NCBI RefSeq assembly: GCF_001953865.1
Contig: NZ_MQUQ01000037.1
Span: 19,334 to 83,333 of the forward strand
Direction of reading: 5' to 3'
Source: Amycolatopsis coloradensis
Lineage (GTDB): Bacteria; Actinomycetota; Actinomycetes; Mycobacteriales; Pseudonocardiaceae
DNA: 64,000 nucleotides
A model generated the notes under the pieces. That model worked only from the letters and a program-made list of their open reading frames with translations, made no database searches and was not told the DNA's origin. A program made the translations under genes and the position numbers. This document shows, piece after piece, positions 8,631 through 17,525 of the stretch; position 1 is the stretch's first letter; each line of letters opens with the position of its first letter.

Positions 8631-9587
8631 CTAGCCGCCGGAGGCGCGGGAGAAGAGGGCGGCGACGGTGCCGAGGTGGTCTTTGAACGCTGAAGGGCTC
8701 TCGACCTCGAAGGGCGCGCCGATCGCGGCGAGGATCAGCACGGGCCAGTCGAAGGTGTCGACGTTCATCGTCAGGCGGCAGGACTCCTCGTCGATCGCTT
8801 CGAGCGCGCCGCCGACATACCGCACCGCCGCCTCGACCTGGGCTTTCGGCGCCTCGACCCGGACGACCAGCGTATGCGTGGTCGGCCTGGCCTTGAGGTG
8901 GGCTTCGACGAACTTGACGGCGTCGCCGCCCGGGATCTCCCGCGGCCGGTAGCGGGCGCCCGTGGTCCGCGGCTCGGTGAGCCTGTCGACGCGGAAAGTG
9001 CGCCAGTCCACCCGGTCGAGATCCCACGCCACCAGGTACCACCGGCGGCCGAGTGAGACGAGCCGATGCGGCTCGACCAGCCGCGCGGACTCCTCACCGC
9101 CGCGGGCCGCGTAGTCGAACTTCAGTCTTTCGTCGTCTCGGCAGGCCTGCGCGATCACCGTCAGGCTGGCCGCGTTGACCCGGGGGCCGGTGACCGCCGC
9201 CGGCGTCGTGTACGCCTGGAGCGCGTCGACGCGCCTGCGCAACCGGGGCGGCATCACCTGGACGACCTTCGTCAGCGCCCGGACAGACGTCTCCTCGATG
9301 CCTTCGACCGACCCGCTCGCCGCCGTCCGCAGGCCGACCGCGATCGCGACGGCCTCCTCGTCATCCAGCAACAGCGGTGGCATGACCGTGCCCGACCGCA
9401 GCTGGTAGCCGCCCGCGACGCCGCGGCTCGCGTTGACCGGATAGCCCAGCTCGCGCAGTCGTTCGACGTCGCGTCTCAGCGTCCGCTCGCTCACTTCGAG
9501 TTTGTCGCTCAGTTCGATTCCCGACCAGAAGCGGTGTGTCTGCAGCAGGGACAGCAGCCGCAGCATCCGCGCACTCGTATTCGCCAT
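8631..9587 (-). CDS. YafY-type HTH/WYL-domain transcriptional regulator
   Basis: A 318-aa protein. The N-terminal 60 residues are a DeoR/HTH_11 winged helix (ELSDKLEVSERTLRRDVERL). The central WYL domain has the marker run VSLGRRWYLVAWDLDR, and a C-terminal WCX-like extension follows. WYL domains bind ligands or nucleic acid and usually make these proteins local regulators. It is divergent from the DHA2 efflux pump at 9650 with a 62-bp shared promoter region, so that pump is the likely target. Confidence 0.87.
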   Translation of the reverse strand: MANTSARMLRLLSLLQTHRFWSGIELSDKLEVSERTLRRDVERLRELGYPVNASRGVAGGYQLRSGTVMPPLLLDDEEAVAIAVGLRTAASGSVEGIEETSVRALTKVVQVMPPRLRRRVDALQAYTTPAAVTGPRVNAASLTVIAQACRDDERLKFDYAARGGEESARLVEPHRLVSLGRRWYLVAWDLDRVDWRTFRVDRLTEPRTTGARYRPREIPGGDAVKFVEAHLKARPTTHTLVVRVEAPKAQVEAAVRYVGGALEAIDEESCRLTMNVDTFDWPVLILAAIGAPFEVESPSAFKDHLGTVAALFSRASGG

Positions 9588-9649
9588 GAATCCAGATTCG
9601 CCCCGATTCCGGTCAGAAAGTGGCCGGAATTGACTTTAGCGTGGGTTCC

Positions 9650-11089
9650 ATGACGATGACACTGGATACTCCGAGCGGTCTGACCACGGAAAACGTGGAG
9701 AAGCCGTACCGCTGGCGCTGGCCCGCGCTGTCCGTGATCCTGACCGGTTCGGTGATGGAACTGCTCGACATGACGGTCACGAGCATCGCCGGTCCGGTCA
9801 TGCGGGCCTCGCTCGGCGGCGGCACGGCGATGATCCAGTGGCTCGGCGTCGCGTACACCCTCGCGATGGTGTCCGGCCTGCTCACCGGCGGGCGGCTCGG
9901 CGACATCTTCGGCCGCAAGCGCATGTTCCTGATCGGCGCGATCGGCTTCGTCGTCGGCTCGCTGTTCTGCGCGATCGCGGTGAGCCCCGAGATGATCATC
10001 ACCGCACGGGTGGTGCAGGGCCTGTTCGGCGCCGCGATGGTCCCGCAGGGCCTCGGGATGATGAAGGAGATGTTCTCCGGCAAGGAACTCCAGTCCGCGT
10101 TCGGCATGTTCGGCCCGGTCATGGGCCTCGCCGCGGTCGGTGGGCCGATCCTGGCGGGCTGGCTCGTCGACGCCGACCTCTTCGGCACCGGCTGGCGGAT
10201 GATCTTCCTGATCAACCTCCCGATCGGTGCGCTGGCCGTGCTGGCCGCGGTGAAGTTCCTGCCTGCCAACCGGCCCGGCGCCTCGCTCAAACTCGACATC
10301 CCCGGCGCGCTGCTCGCCACGACCGGTGCGCTGCTGATCGTCTTCCCGCTGGTGCAGGGCCGCGAGTACGGCTGGCCGCTGTGGACGTTCGCGATGATGG
10401 CGGCCGCTGTCGTGGTGTTCGGCGTCTTCGCTTGGTACGAGAAGCGCAAGAGCCTCCGCGGCGGCGCCCCGCTGGTGGAGCCCAGCCTGTTCCGCAAGCG
10501 CAGCTTCCTCGCCGGGATGGCGACCGGGACGATCTACTTCGCGGCGTTCTCCGGCTTCGGCCTCGTGTTCACGCTGTACCTGCAGCTCGGGCTCGGCTTC
10601 TCGCCGCTCAAGGCCGGTCTGACCGGGGTGCCGATGTCGCTCGGGATGATCGTCGGGATGGGCCTGGTGCAGGTGGTGCGCAAGCACGGCCGCAAGGTGC
10701 TGCACACCGGCGCGCTGATCATGGCCGCGGGCGTGGTCGCCTTGCTGCTGCTCCTCGGCCCGGAGACCGGCCCGTGGCTGATCGCGCCCGCGCTGCTGGT
10801 GGTCGGGATCGGATCGGGCCTGATCATGGGGCCGTACTTCGAGATCGCGCTGTCCGGAGTGGAACCGTCGGAGGCCGGATCGGCTTCGGGCGCGCTGACC
10901 TCGCTTCAGCAGGTCGGCGGCGCGCTGGGGATGGCGTTGCTGGGCACGGTGTTCTTCGACGCGGGCACCACCGATCCGACCGACGCCGCCCAGCGGACGT
11001 TCTGGGTGGTCGCGGTGATGGTGCTGCTCACCTTCGCGGTCGGGTTCCTGCTGCCCCAGCGGATCCGCGACGTAGAGTCGGCCGGGTAG
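9650..11089 (+). CDS. DHA2-family (EmrB/QacA) MFS drug transporter
   Basis: A 479-aa integral membrane protein with about 14 predicted helices, as expected of DHA2 drug:H+ antiporters. The motif-A loop is present as GGRLGDIFGRKRMF (about residue 72) and motif C-like glycines occur in the helix VGGPILAGWLVD. ATG 9650 gives MTMTLDTPSG; an in-frame GTG at 9620 is possible but adds a poorly supported tail. It probably exports a toxic compound and is controlled by the divergent WYL regulator. Confidence 0.87.
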   Translation: MTMTLDTPSGLTTENVEKPYRWRWPALSVILTGSVMELLDMTVTSIAGPVMRASLGGGTAMIQWLGVAYTLAMVSGLLTGGRLGDIFGRKRMFLIGAIGFVVGSLFCAIAVSPEMIITARVVQGLFGAAMVPQGLGMMKEMFSGKELQSAFGMFGPVMGLAAVGGPILAGWLVDADLFGTGWRMIFLINLPIGALAVLAAVKFLPANRPGASLKLDIPGALLATTGALLIVFPLVQGREYGWPLWTFAMMAAAVVVFGVFAWYEKRKSLRGGAPLVEPSLFRKRSFLAGMATGTIYFAAFSGFGLVFTLYLQLGLGFSPLKAGLTGVPMSLGMIVGMGLVQVVRKHGRKVLHTGALIMAAGVVALLLLLGPETGPWLIAPALLVVGIGSGLIMGPYFEIALSGVEPSEAGSASGALTSLQQVGGALGMALLGTVFFDAGTTDPTDAAQRTFWVVAVMVLLTFAVGFLLPQRIRDVESAG

Positions 11090-11111
11090 GCGATCGAAGC
11101 TGGGAGGCCGC

Positions 11112-11993
11112 GTGGCTGGGACCGAGTACTTCACCTCCGTCGAAGACGTGACGGCGAAACTCGCCGACACCGGCTACCTGGCCTCCGCGGCCGTCGCCAC
11201 AACGGTGTTCCTCGCGGACGCCCTCGGCAAGCCGTTGCTGATCGAGGGCCCCGCCGGGGTCGGCAAGACCGAGCTGGCGAAGGCTGTCGCGGAGGCCAGC
11301 GGGTCCCGGCTCGTGCGGCTTCAGTGCTACGAAGGCGTCGATGAGTCTCGCGCGCTGTACGAGTGGAACCACGCGAAGCAGCTTCTGCGGATCACCGCCG
11401 GAAAAGACGAGACATGGGACGAAGCCCGCAACGACATCTTCGGCGAAGATTTCCTGCTCGCCCGGCCACTGCTGACGGCCATCAAAGGCGACGAGCCGAC
11501 CGTGCTGCTCATCGATGAGACCGACAAGGCCGACGTCGAGATCGAGGGTCTGCTGCTGGAGGTGCTCGGCGACTTCCAGATCACCGTCCCGGAACTCGGC
11601 ACGATCACCGCCGGGCGCACACCGTTCGTGGTGCTGACCTCGAACGCGACGCGGGAGCTGTCCGAAGCGCTACGGCGGCGGTGTCTGTTCCTGCACATCG
11701 ATTTCCCCGACGCCGCACTGGAACAGCGCATCGTGCGGCTCAAGGTGCCGGGCGTGGACGACGCGCTGGCCGCGTCCGTGATCAAGGTGATCACCGCGCT
11801 GCGGGCGATGGAACTGCGAAAGGCGCCGTCGGTCGCCGAAACCATCGACTGGGCCCGCACCCTGCTGGCACTCGGTGCCGACAGCCTCGGCGAGGACGTC
11901 GTCCGCGCGAGCCTCGGCGTCATCCTCAAACACCAGGACGACATCGTGAAGGCGGACGCGCGACTGGAACTCGGCAAGGTCCTCGACTCGTGA
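11112..11993 (+). CDS. MoxR-family AAA+ ATPase (CoxD-like)
   Basis: A 293-aa AAA+ protein with Walker A GPAGVGKTELAKA (about residue 45), Walker B VLLIDETDKAD and the sensor region VVLTSNATRELSEA. MoxR proteins act as chaperones with a VWA partner, and the CoxD/CoxE pair installs the metal site of molybdenum CO dehydrogenase. The GTG at 11112 follows GGGAGG at 11102-11107. The stop overlaps the start of the VWA gene by GTGA, a sign of strict coupling. No cox structural genes are adjacent; the nearest Mo hydroxylase is iorBA, 9 kb away. Confidence 0.88.
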   Translation: MAGTEYFTSVEDVTAKLADTGYLASAAVATTVFLADALGKPLLIEGPAGVGKTELAKAVAEASGSRLVRLQCYEGVDESRALYEWNHAKQLLRITAGKDETWDEARNDIFGEDFLLARPLLTAIKGDEPTVLLIDETDKADVEIEGLLLEVLGDFQITVPELGTITAGRTPFVVLTSNATRELSEALRRRCLFLHIDFPDAALEQRIVRLKVPGVDDALAASVIKVITALRAMELRKAPSVAETIDWARTLLALGADSLGEDVVRASLGVILKHQDDIVKADARLELGKVLDS

Positions 11994-13339
11994 GCGGCGT
12001 GCCGGGCAGGCTCGTCGAGTTCGTGGAAGCGTTGCGGGAACACGGGATTCCGTGTGGTCCCAGTGAGACGGTCGACGCCGCCGCGGCCTTGGAAGTGCTC
12101 GGGCTCGCCTCACGTGCACAGATGCGGGAGGGGCTCGCAGCCGCTCTGGTCCGGCGCGGCGGCCAGCGCGCGGTGTTCGACGCGACGTTCGACATTTACT
12201 TCCCGCTCGGGATCGGCGCGCCGTCTCAGGACCCGGTCGAAGATCTGGCGGCACTGCGCGATCGGCTCGCCTCGGCGCTCGCGGCCAACGACCAGACGGA
12301 CCTGACGCAACTCGCCGGTCTCGCCGTCGACATGCTGGGGGAGTACGGCGGCACCGCGGGCGCCGGTGGCTGGTCGGCCCACCAGACGCTGGAACGGCTG
12401 CAACCGCAGACGCTCGTGGTGCGGGTGCTCGAAGCGATCCGCGCGGGAGCTTTGAACGACTTCACTGACAGACTGGAGCGCGACGACGTCCGCCGCCGGG
12501 TCGAAGGATTCCGCGGGCTGGTGCGGACCGAAGCCCGCCGCCGGGTGGCGGAAGTCCGTGGCAGGGAACGGGTTTCGCGGCACGCCGTGCCACCGGCCGC
12601 CGATCGCGTCGACTTCCTGCTCGCCAGTCGTGCACAACTCGCCGAACTCCGCCGGGTGGTGCAGCCGTTGTCGCGCAAACTCGCCACCCGGCTGGCCGCC
12701 CGCCGCCGACGGCACGCGCGCGGGCAGATCGACCTGCGCCGGACGTCGCGACGTTCGCTGTCCACCGGCGGTGTCCCGATGCGGCCCTCGTACCGGCGGC
12801 ACCGGCCGGGGCGGCCGGAAATCGTCCTGCTGTGCGACATGTCGGGCTCGGTGGCCGGATTCGCGAACTTCACCATGCTGCTCGTGCAGGCCTTGCGCGA
12901 CCAGTTCAGCAAGGTGCGGGTGTTCGCCTTCATCGACGCCTGCGACGAGATCACCCACCTCGTCGACACGGGCGCGGCCGACCCCGAAGACCTCGGCGCG
13001 CGCATCCTCGCCGACGCCGAACTCACCCGGTGGGACGGCCACAGCGATTACGGCAACGCGCTCGGCGAATTCGCCGAGCGTTACGCGGACGCCGTGGGGC
13101 CCAGGACGTCCATGCTGATCCTCGGCGACGCCAGGACGAACGGCGGCGATCCGAATCTGGCCGCGGTGCGCGGAATCGCCGCCAAGGCGAGGCATACGTA
13201 CTGGCTCAATCCCGAGCGGACCGCGCTGTGGTCCACCGGCGACTCCGAGGCGCACGCCTACGCGGAGGTCGTCGAGATGTACGAATGCCGGAACGTGCAC
13301 CAGCTGACCAAGCTCGTCACCCGCCTTTTGCCCGCTTAG
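11990..13339 (+). CDS. CoxE-like VWA-domain protein
   Basis: A 449-aa protein from GTG 11990, overlapping the MoxR stop by 4 nt. The C-terminal half is a CoxE-type VWA domain with the MIDAS motif CDMSGSVAGF and a conserved HSDYGNALGEF. The N-terminal half is helical, rich in Arg near LATRLAARRRRHARGQ. It is the expected partner of MoxR and would present substrate proteins to the ATPase. The open frame extends upstream inside moxR, but the coupled GTG is far better supported. Its last 4 nt overlap the convergent transglycosylase gene. Confidence 0.85.
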   Translation: MSGVPGRLVEFVEALREHGIPCGPSETVDAAAALEVLGLASRAQMREGLAAALVRRGGQRAVFDATFDIYFPLGIGAPSQDPVEDLAALRDRLASALAANDQTDLTQLAGLAVDMLGEYGGTAGAGGWSAHQTLERLQPQTLVVRVLEAIRAGALNDFTDRLERDDVRRRVEGFRGLVRTEARRRVAEVRGRERVSRHAVPPAADRVDFLLASRAQLAELRRVVQPLSRKLATRLAARRRRHARGQIDLRRTSRRSLSTGGVPMRPSYRRHRPGRPEIVLLCDMSGSVAGFANFTMLLVQALRDQFSKVRVFAFIDACDEITHLVDTGAADPEDLGARILADAELTRWDGHSDYGNALGEFAERYADAVGPRTSMLILGDARTNGGDPNLAAVRGIAAKARHTYWLNPERTALWSTGDSEAHAYAEVVEMYECRNVHQLTKLVTRLLPA

Positions 13340-14148
13340 GGCTTCAGCGCCGCCTTGCCGTAAGCGTCGGCGTTGCTGAACACTTCCTGCCCGTACGCGG
13401 CGGAGTTGTTGTAGGTCAGCACCGCGGCCCACCAGCCGGCGGGCTTGCCGAGGTCGCCGCCCCGCGCGCACAGGTACCGCGCCGTCGTCATCGCGGCGTC
13501 GTCGATGTTCTGCGGGTCCGGTGCGGCGCCGTCACCGCTCGCTCGGACGCCGTACCGCTTCCAGGTGGCGGGCAGGAACTGCATCGGCCCGACCGCGCGA
13601 TCCCACTTCGCGTCGCCGTCGAGAGCGCCCTTGTCGGTGTCGACGACCGCCAGCACACCGGGCGAGCCGTCGAGGGGGATGCCGATGATCGGCGGCGTCA
13701 CGACGCCGTCCTCACCGGCACGGGAACCGTCGTGCCGGGCGTGCTGGGACTCGGTCCGCCCGATCCCGGCGATGGTCGCCCAGGTGATGCCGCAGCGTGC
13801 GGGCGCTTTTTCGGCCGCGTTCACGTACGCCCGAAGCGGGCGTAAGGGGATGTCCGTGTTCTCCGACACCTTCGCGATCCAGGCGCCCTTCGCGGGCTCC
13901 GCCGGCAGCGGTCCGGCGTCGCCGGGGATCGCCGACCGCGGGGCGGGCTTGAGCGCGGGGACCACGAACTCCGGCTTCACCGGTACCGGCTCTCGGTCGT
14001 TGAGGCTGACCACGACCCAGACGGCGCCGGCCACCAAGGCGCCCACGACCAGGAGCGCCAGCATCACGCAGCCGCGCGGGCCGCGCCTCTTAGGCGGGGG
14101 CTGCCACTGGTCCATGAGATCCAGGGTCGAAGGGGACGAAGCGGTCAC
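13336..14148 (-). CDS. Membrane-anchored lytic murein transglycosylase
   Basis: About 270 aa from GTG 14148; ATG 14115 (MDQWQPPPKRRG) and ATG 14214 are alternatives. A proline/arginine-rich cytoplasmic start is followed by one transmembrane helix (CVMLALLVVGALVAGAVWV) and a linker. The transglycosylase domain has TWATIAGIGRTESQH with the catalytic Glu, and WDRAVGPMQFLPATWKRYG. These enzymes cleave peptidoglycan glycan strands outside the membrane. The gene is monocistronic, lying between a large palindrome and the convergent VWA gene. Confidence 0.85.
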   Translation of the reverse strand: MTASSPSTLDLMDQWQPPPKRRGPRGCVMLALLVVGALVAGAVWVVVSLNDREPVPVKPEFVVPALKPAPRSAIPGDAGPLPAEPAKGAWIAKVSENTDIPLRPLRAYVNAAEKAPARCGITWATIAGIGRTESQHARHDGSRAGEDGVVTPPIIGIPLDGSPGVLAVVDTDKGALDGDAKWDRAVGPMQFLPATWKRYGVRASGDGAAPDPQNIDDAAMTTARYLCARGGDLGKPAGWWAAVLTYNNSAAYGQEVFSNADAYGKAALKP

Positions 14149-14220
14149 CGGTTCCACGGTACGTGACGGATGTGGAGATCTTGTGGAGCCCGCCTCCCGG
14201 GTGAGCCGGGCCATCCATCC

Positions 14221-14284
14221 CGCGTTTCGTCCTCTAGTTGCGGTACTTGCACGTGCAAGTACCGCAACTAGAGGACGAAACGCG
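14221..14284. repeat. 64-bp perfect palindrome
   Basis: Bases 14221-14252 are the exact reverse complement of 14253-14284 with no loop, centred on GCACGTGC. It begins one base after the stop codon (14285-14287) of the minus-strand adenosine deaminase gene and lies upstream of the transglycosylase. As RNA it folds to a very long hairpin, so termination of add is the simplest role. Perfect symmetry over 32 bp in each arm is far more than a terminator needs. Confidence 0.9.
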
Positions 14285-15259
14285 TCAGCGGAGCCAGGCG
14301 TCGATCTCCGCGTGGATCGCGCGCTTGAGTTCGGCGGGTGCGAAGGAGGCGTCGACGGACGCCCGGGCGAGACCGGCGAGCGTGAGGTCGTCGTAAGCGA
14401 ACGCCTCCCGGGCGCGCAGGAACTCGTCGGTCAGCGTGGTGCCGGTGACCGAGGGGACGTCGGTGCTGAGGGTGACCACGAGCCCGGCGTCGACCAGCCG
14501 GGGCAGCGGGTGCTCCTCGAACGACGGCACGAGCCCGAGCGTCACGTTCGACGACGGGCAGACCTCCAGCGCGATGCCGCGTTCCCGCACCTCGGCTACC
14601 AGCGCGACGTCCTCCAGGATCCGGATGCCGTGGCCGATCCGTTCGCTGCGCCCGAGGTCGAGCGCCTCACGGATGCTGGCCGGGCCCGCGTCCTCCCCGG
14701 CGTGGTGGATCAGGCGCAGCCCGGCCTCTTCGGCCTCGTCACAGATTCCCGCGAACGGCGCGAGCGGGTACTTCTCCTCCCCGGCGAGGCCGATCGCGAA
14801 CACGCCGTCCCGGGCGTAGCGGCGGGCGAGGTCGAGGGTGAGCCGGGCGCGTTCGACCGACCGGCGGCGCGAGTGGTCCAGGAGTACCCGCCAGTGGAGC
14901 CCGTGTTCGGCGGCGCCGGCCGAGAGTCCTTTGAGGACGGACACCAGCGGCATGTCCGGCTCGCCGAGCCGTTCGCCGTGCGCCGCCGCGGTGAAGGTGA
15001 CTTCGGCGTAGCGGACGCCGTCCGCGACCTGGTCCTCGCAGAACTCCCGCGCCACCCGTTCGAAGTCTTCCGGCCGCCGCAGGCAGGACCGCAGCAGCCC
15101 GTTGTAGTCACCGAACGCGCGAAACCCGTCGAACACGGGTTGCTCGGCGGGTACGGCGATACCGTTCGCCTCGCCGAGGTCACGGAGCGTGTCCGGCCGG
15201 ATGGTGCTTTCGAGATGGACGTGCAAATGGGCCTTGGGCAGCTGCGTCAGATCCCGCAT
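14285..15259 (-). CDS. add: Adenosine deaminase
   Basis: A 324-aa amidohydrolase that hydrolyses adenosine (or a related nucleoside) to inosine and ammonia in purine salvage. Metal ligands HLHVHLEST (about residues 11-19), the catalytic HHAGEDAGP (about 196), RIGHGIRI (about 216) and the metal Asp in LSTDVPSVTG (about 275) are all present. Length is normal. Related enzymes deaminate other amino-purines (for example 6-aminodeoxyfutalosine), so substrate is not certain. It is not in an operon; the 64-bp palindrome follows it. Confidence 0.88.
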   Translation of the reverse strand: MRDLTQLPKAHLHVHLESTIRPDTLRDLGEANGIAVPAEQPVFDGFRAFGDYNGLLRSCLRRPEDFERVAREFCEDQVADGVRYAEVTFTAAAHGERLGEPDMPLVSVLKGLSAGAAEHGLHWRVLLDHSRRRSVERARLTLDLARRYARDGVFAIGLAGEEKYPLAPFAGICDEAEEAGLRLIHHAGEDAGPASIREALDLGRSERIGHGIRILEDVALVAEVRERGIALEVCPSSNVTLGLVPSFEEHPLPRLVDAGLVVTLSTDVPSVTGTTLTDEFLRAREAFAYDDLTLAGLARASVDASFAPAELKRAIHAEIDAWLR

Positions 15260-15420
15260 GAGTCCGAACGTAGCGGCCTCCGCCCGGCCGCGCGCCTGGT
15301 TTTCCGGGGCCTGAGCAGCATCGACATCCGAAATGAGTGATTTGGCGTGCTACGGGGAACCCCATGGGCACCACCGGTCGTTGAGCAGGCACCAGACGAC
15401 CCCTAGGAAAGGGATCCATC

Positions 15421-15639
15421 GTGGCTCTACTGCGGAAGTTGACCGCCCTGGCCGGCACCGCCGGGGCCGTGCGCGCCTACGTGCGGAAAAATCCCGAGAA
15501 GGTCTCCAAGGTTGTGAACAAGGCCGCGACCTTCGTCGATCACAAGACCAAGGGTAAATATCACAACCAGATCGACGGAGCGGTGCGCAAGGTCGACGGG
15601 ATGGCCGGACGGCCCCCGCGTCGACCCTACGAGCACTGA
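15421..15639 (+). CDS. Rv0909/MT0933-like antitoxin protein
   Basis: A 72-aa basic protein from GTG 15421, preceded by AGGAAAGGGA. The block NPEKVSKVVNKAATFVDHKT and the following GKYHNQIDGAVRKVDG are the signature of the MT0933_antitox family (Rv0909 in Mycobacterium tuberculosis). In that species it is paired with toxin Rv0910. Here the only close neighbour is recQ, convergent and 2 bp away, so no toxin is seen. Many actinobacteria carry orphan members whose function is unproven. Confidence 0.75.
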   Translation: MALLRKLTALAGTAGAVRAYVRKNPEKVSKVVNKAATFVDHKTKGKYHNQIDGAVRKVDGMAGRPPRRPYEH

Positions 15640-15641
15640 GG

Positions 15642-17477
15642 CTAGCTCCCGGTTGAGAGCGTCTCGAGGATCTGCTCGCCGTACTTCGCGAGCTTGTTCT
15701 CACCGACGCCGCTGACCGTACCCAGCTCCTGCAGCGTGGCGGGCCGTTTGGTGGCGATCTGTCGCAGGGTCGCGTCGTGGAAGATCACGTACGCGGGCAC
15801 TCCCTGCTCCTTCGCCGCCGCGGCTCGCCACGAACGCAGCAGTTCGAACACCGGCGCCGCTTCGGCCGGCATGTCGGCGGCCGCCGCCTTCTTCGCGCTG
15901 GATCGCGCCGCCGCCTTAGCCGCCCGCTCCGGCTCACGCCGCAGCTGGACTTTCCGCTGCCCGCCGAGCACCTCGGCGCTGCCCTCGGTCAGCACGAGCG
16001 AGCCGTAATCGCCCTCGACCGCGGCGAGCCCCTGCGCCAGCAGTTGCCGGACCACCGCCCGCCACTCGGGCTCCTTCAATTCCGTGCCGATCCCGAAGAC
16101 CTTCAGTGAATCGTGCCGGTGCTGGGTCACCTTCGGCGTCGACTTGCCGAGCAGGATGTCGATGATCTGACCGGCGCCGAACTTCTGCCGCCGCTCGTTC
16201 TGGAGCCGGACGATGGCGGAAAGGAGTTTCTGCGCCGGAATCGTGCCGTCCCAGGTCTCCGGCGGTGCCAGGCAGGTGTCGCAGTTGCCGCACGGCTCAC
16301 TCTTCTGCCCGAAGTAGCTCAGCACCTGCACACGACGGCATTCGACCGTCTCGCACAGCGCCAGCATCGCGTTGAGATGGGCGCTTTGCGACCGCTTGTG
16401 CGCCTCGGATCCCTCCGACATGTCGATCATCTTGCGCTGCTGCACGACGTCTTGGAGGCCGTACGCCAGCCACGCCGTCGAGGGCAGCCCGTCCCGGCCC
16501 GCGCGGCCGGTCTCCTGGTAGTAGCCCTCGACGGACTTCGGCAGATCCAGATGCGCGACGAACCGCACGTCCGGTTTGTCGATGCCCATGCCGAACGCGA
16601 TGGTCGCGACGACGGTGAGCCCGTCCTCGCGCAGGAACCGGGACTGGTGTTTCGCGCGGGTCCGCGCGTCCAGCCCGGCGTGATAGGGCACCGCCGGAAT
16701 CCCGTTCTCCACCAGGAAGTCCGCGGTCTTCTCGACCGAGTTCCTCGACAGGCAGTAGACGATCCCCGCGTCGCCCTTGTGCTCGGTGCGCAGCAGTTCC
16801 AGCAATTGGCGCTGAGGCGAGTTCTTGCCGATGATCCGGTACTGGATGTTCGGCCGGTCGAAGCTCGCGACGAAGTGCCGCGCGTCCTCGAGGTTGAGCC
16901 GGGACGCGATCTCGGCGTGCGTCGTCTTCGTGGCCGTGGCGGTGAGCGCGATCCTCGGCACGTCCGGCCAGCGCTCGTGCACCGCGGACAGCATCAGGTA
17001 GTCGGGCCGGAAGTCGTGCCCCCACTGGGAGACACAGTGCGCCTCGTCGATGGCGAACAGCGAGATCTTGCCGCGGTCGAGCAGCCGCACGGTCGCTTCG
17101 ACCGAAAGCCGTTCCGGCGCCAGGTACAGCAGGTCCAGGTCGCCGGAGAGAAACGCGGCCTCGACCCGGTTGCGCTCGGCGTAGTCCTGCGTCGAGTTGA
17201 GGAAACCCGCGCGTACGCCGAGGTTGCGCAGCGCGTCGACCTGGTCCTGCATCAACGCGATCAGCGGCGAGATCACCACGCCGACACCGGGCCGGACGAG
17301 CGCCGGGATCTGGTAACACAGCGACTTCCCGCCGCCGGTGGGCATGAGGACGAGCGCGTCACCGCCTGAGATGACGTGTTCGACGATGGCTTGCTGGTCG
17401 CCGCGGAAGTTGTCGTAGCCGAAAACGCGGTTCAGCGTTTCGAGGGCTTCCGAGGTACCGATGTCGGGGGCTGCCAC
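15642..17477 (-). CDS. recQ: ATP-dependent DNA helicase RecQ
   Basis: A 611-aa full-length RecQ: 3'-5' DNA helicase acting in recombination and fork repair. Walker A PTGGGKSLCYQIPAL (about residues 45-60), DEAH box AIDEAHCVSQWGHDFRPDY (about 143), motif VI QETGRAGRDG (about 333), the RecQ-Ct zinc cluster (C in ECRRVQVLSYFGQ, then CGNCDTC) and a C-terminal HRDC domain from about residue 535 (LRQIATKRPATLQELGTVSG) are in order. It is convergent with the small antitoxin gene and not obviously in an operon. Confidence 0.95.
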   Translation of the reverse strand: MAAPDIGTSEALETLNRVFGYDNFRGDQQAIVEHVISGGDALVLMPTGGGKSLCYQIPALVRPGVGVVISPLIALMQDQVDALRNLGVRAGFLNSTQDYAERNRVEAAFLSGDLDLLYLAPERLSVEATVRLLDRGKISLFAIDEAHCVSQWGHDFRPDYLMLSAVHERWPDVPRIALTATATKTTHAEIASRLNLEDARHFVASFDRPNIQYRIIGKNSPQRQLLELLRTEHKGDAGIVYCLSRNSVEKTADFLVENGIPAVPYHAGLDARTRAKHQSRFLREDGLTVVATIAFGMGIDKPDVRFVAHLDLPKSVEGYYQETGRAGRDGLPSTAWLAYGLQDVVQQRKMIDMSEGSEAHKRSQSAHLNAMLALCETVECRRVQVLSYFGQKSEPCGNCDTCLAPPETWDGTIPAQKLLSAIVRLQNERRQKFGAGQIIDILLGKSTPKVTQHRHDSLKVFGIGTELKEPEWRAVVRQLLAQGLAAVEGDYGSLVLTEGSAEVLGGQRKVQLRREPERAAKAAARSSAKKAAAADMPAEAAPVFELLRSWRAAAAKEQGVPAYVIFHDATLRQIATKRPATLQELGTVSGVGENKLAKYGEQILETLSTGS

Positions 17478-17525
17478 CCGGACGATTCTAGGGGCGGGGT
17501 CCGACAGCGACCGCGCCCGCGCACC

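Noticed and set aside
9509..11170. 553-codon minus-strand frame over the MFS gene
   Set aside because: Low-complexity shadow of the transporter; the plus-strand MFS motifs and helices are clear.
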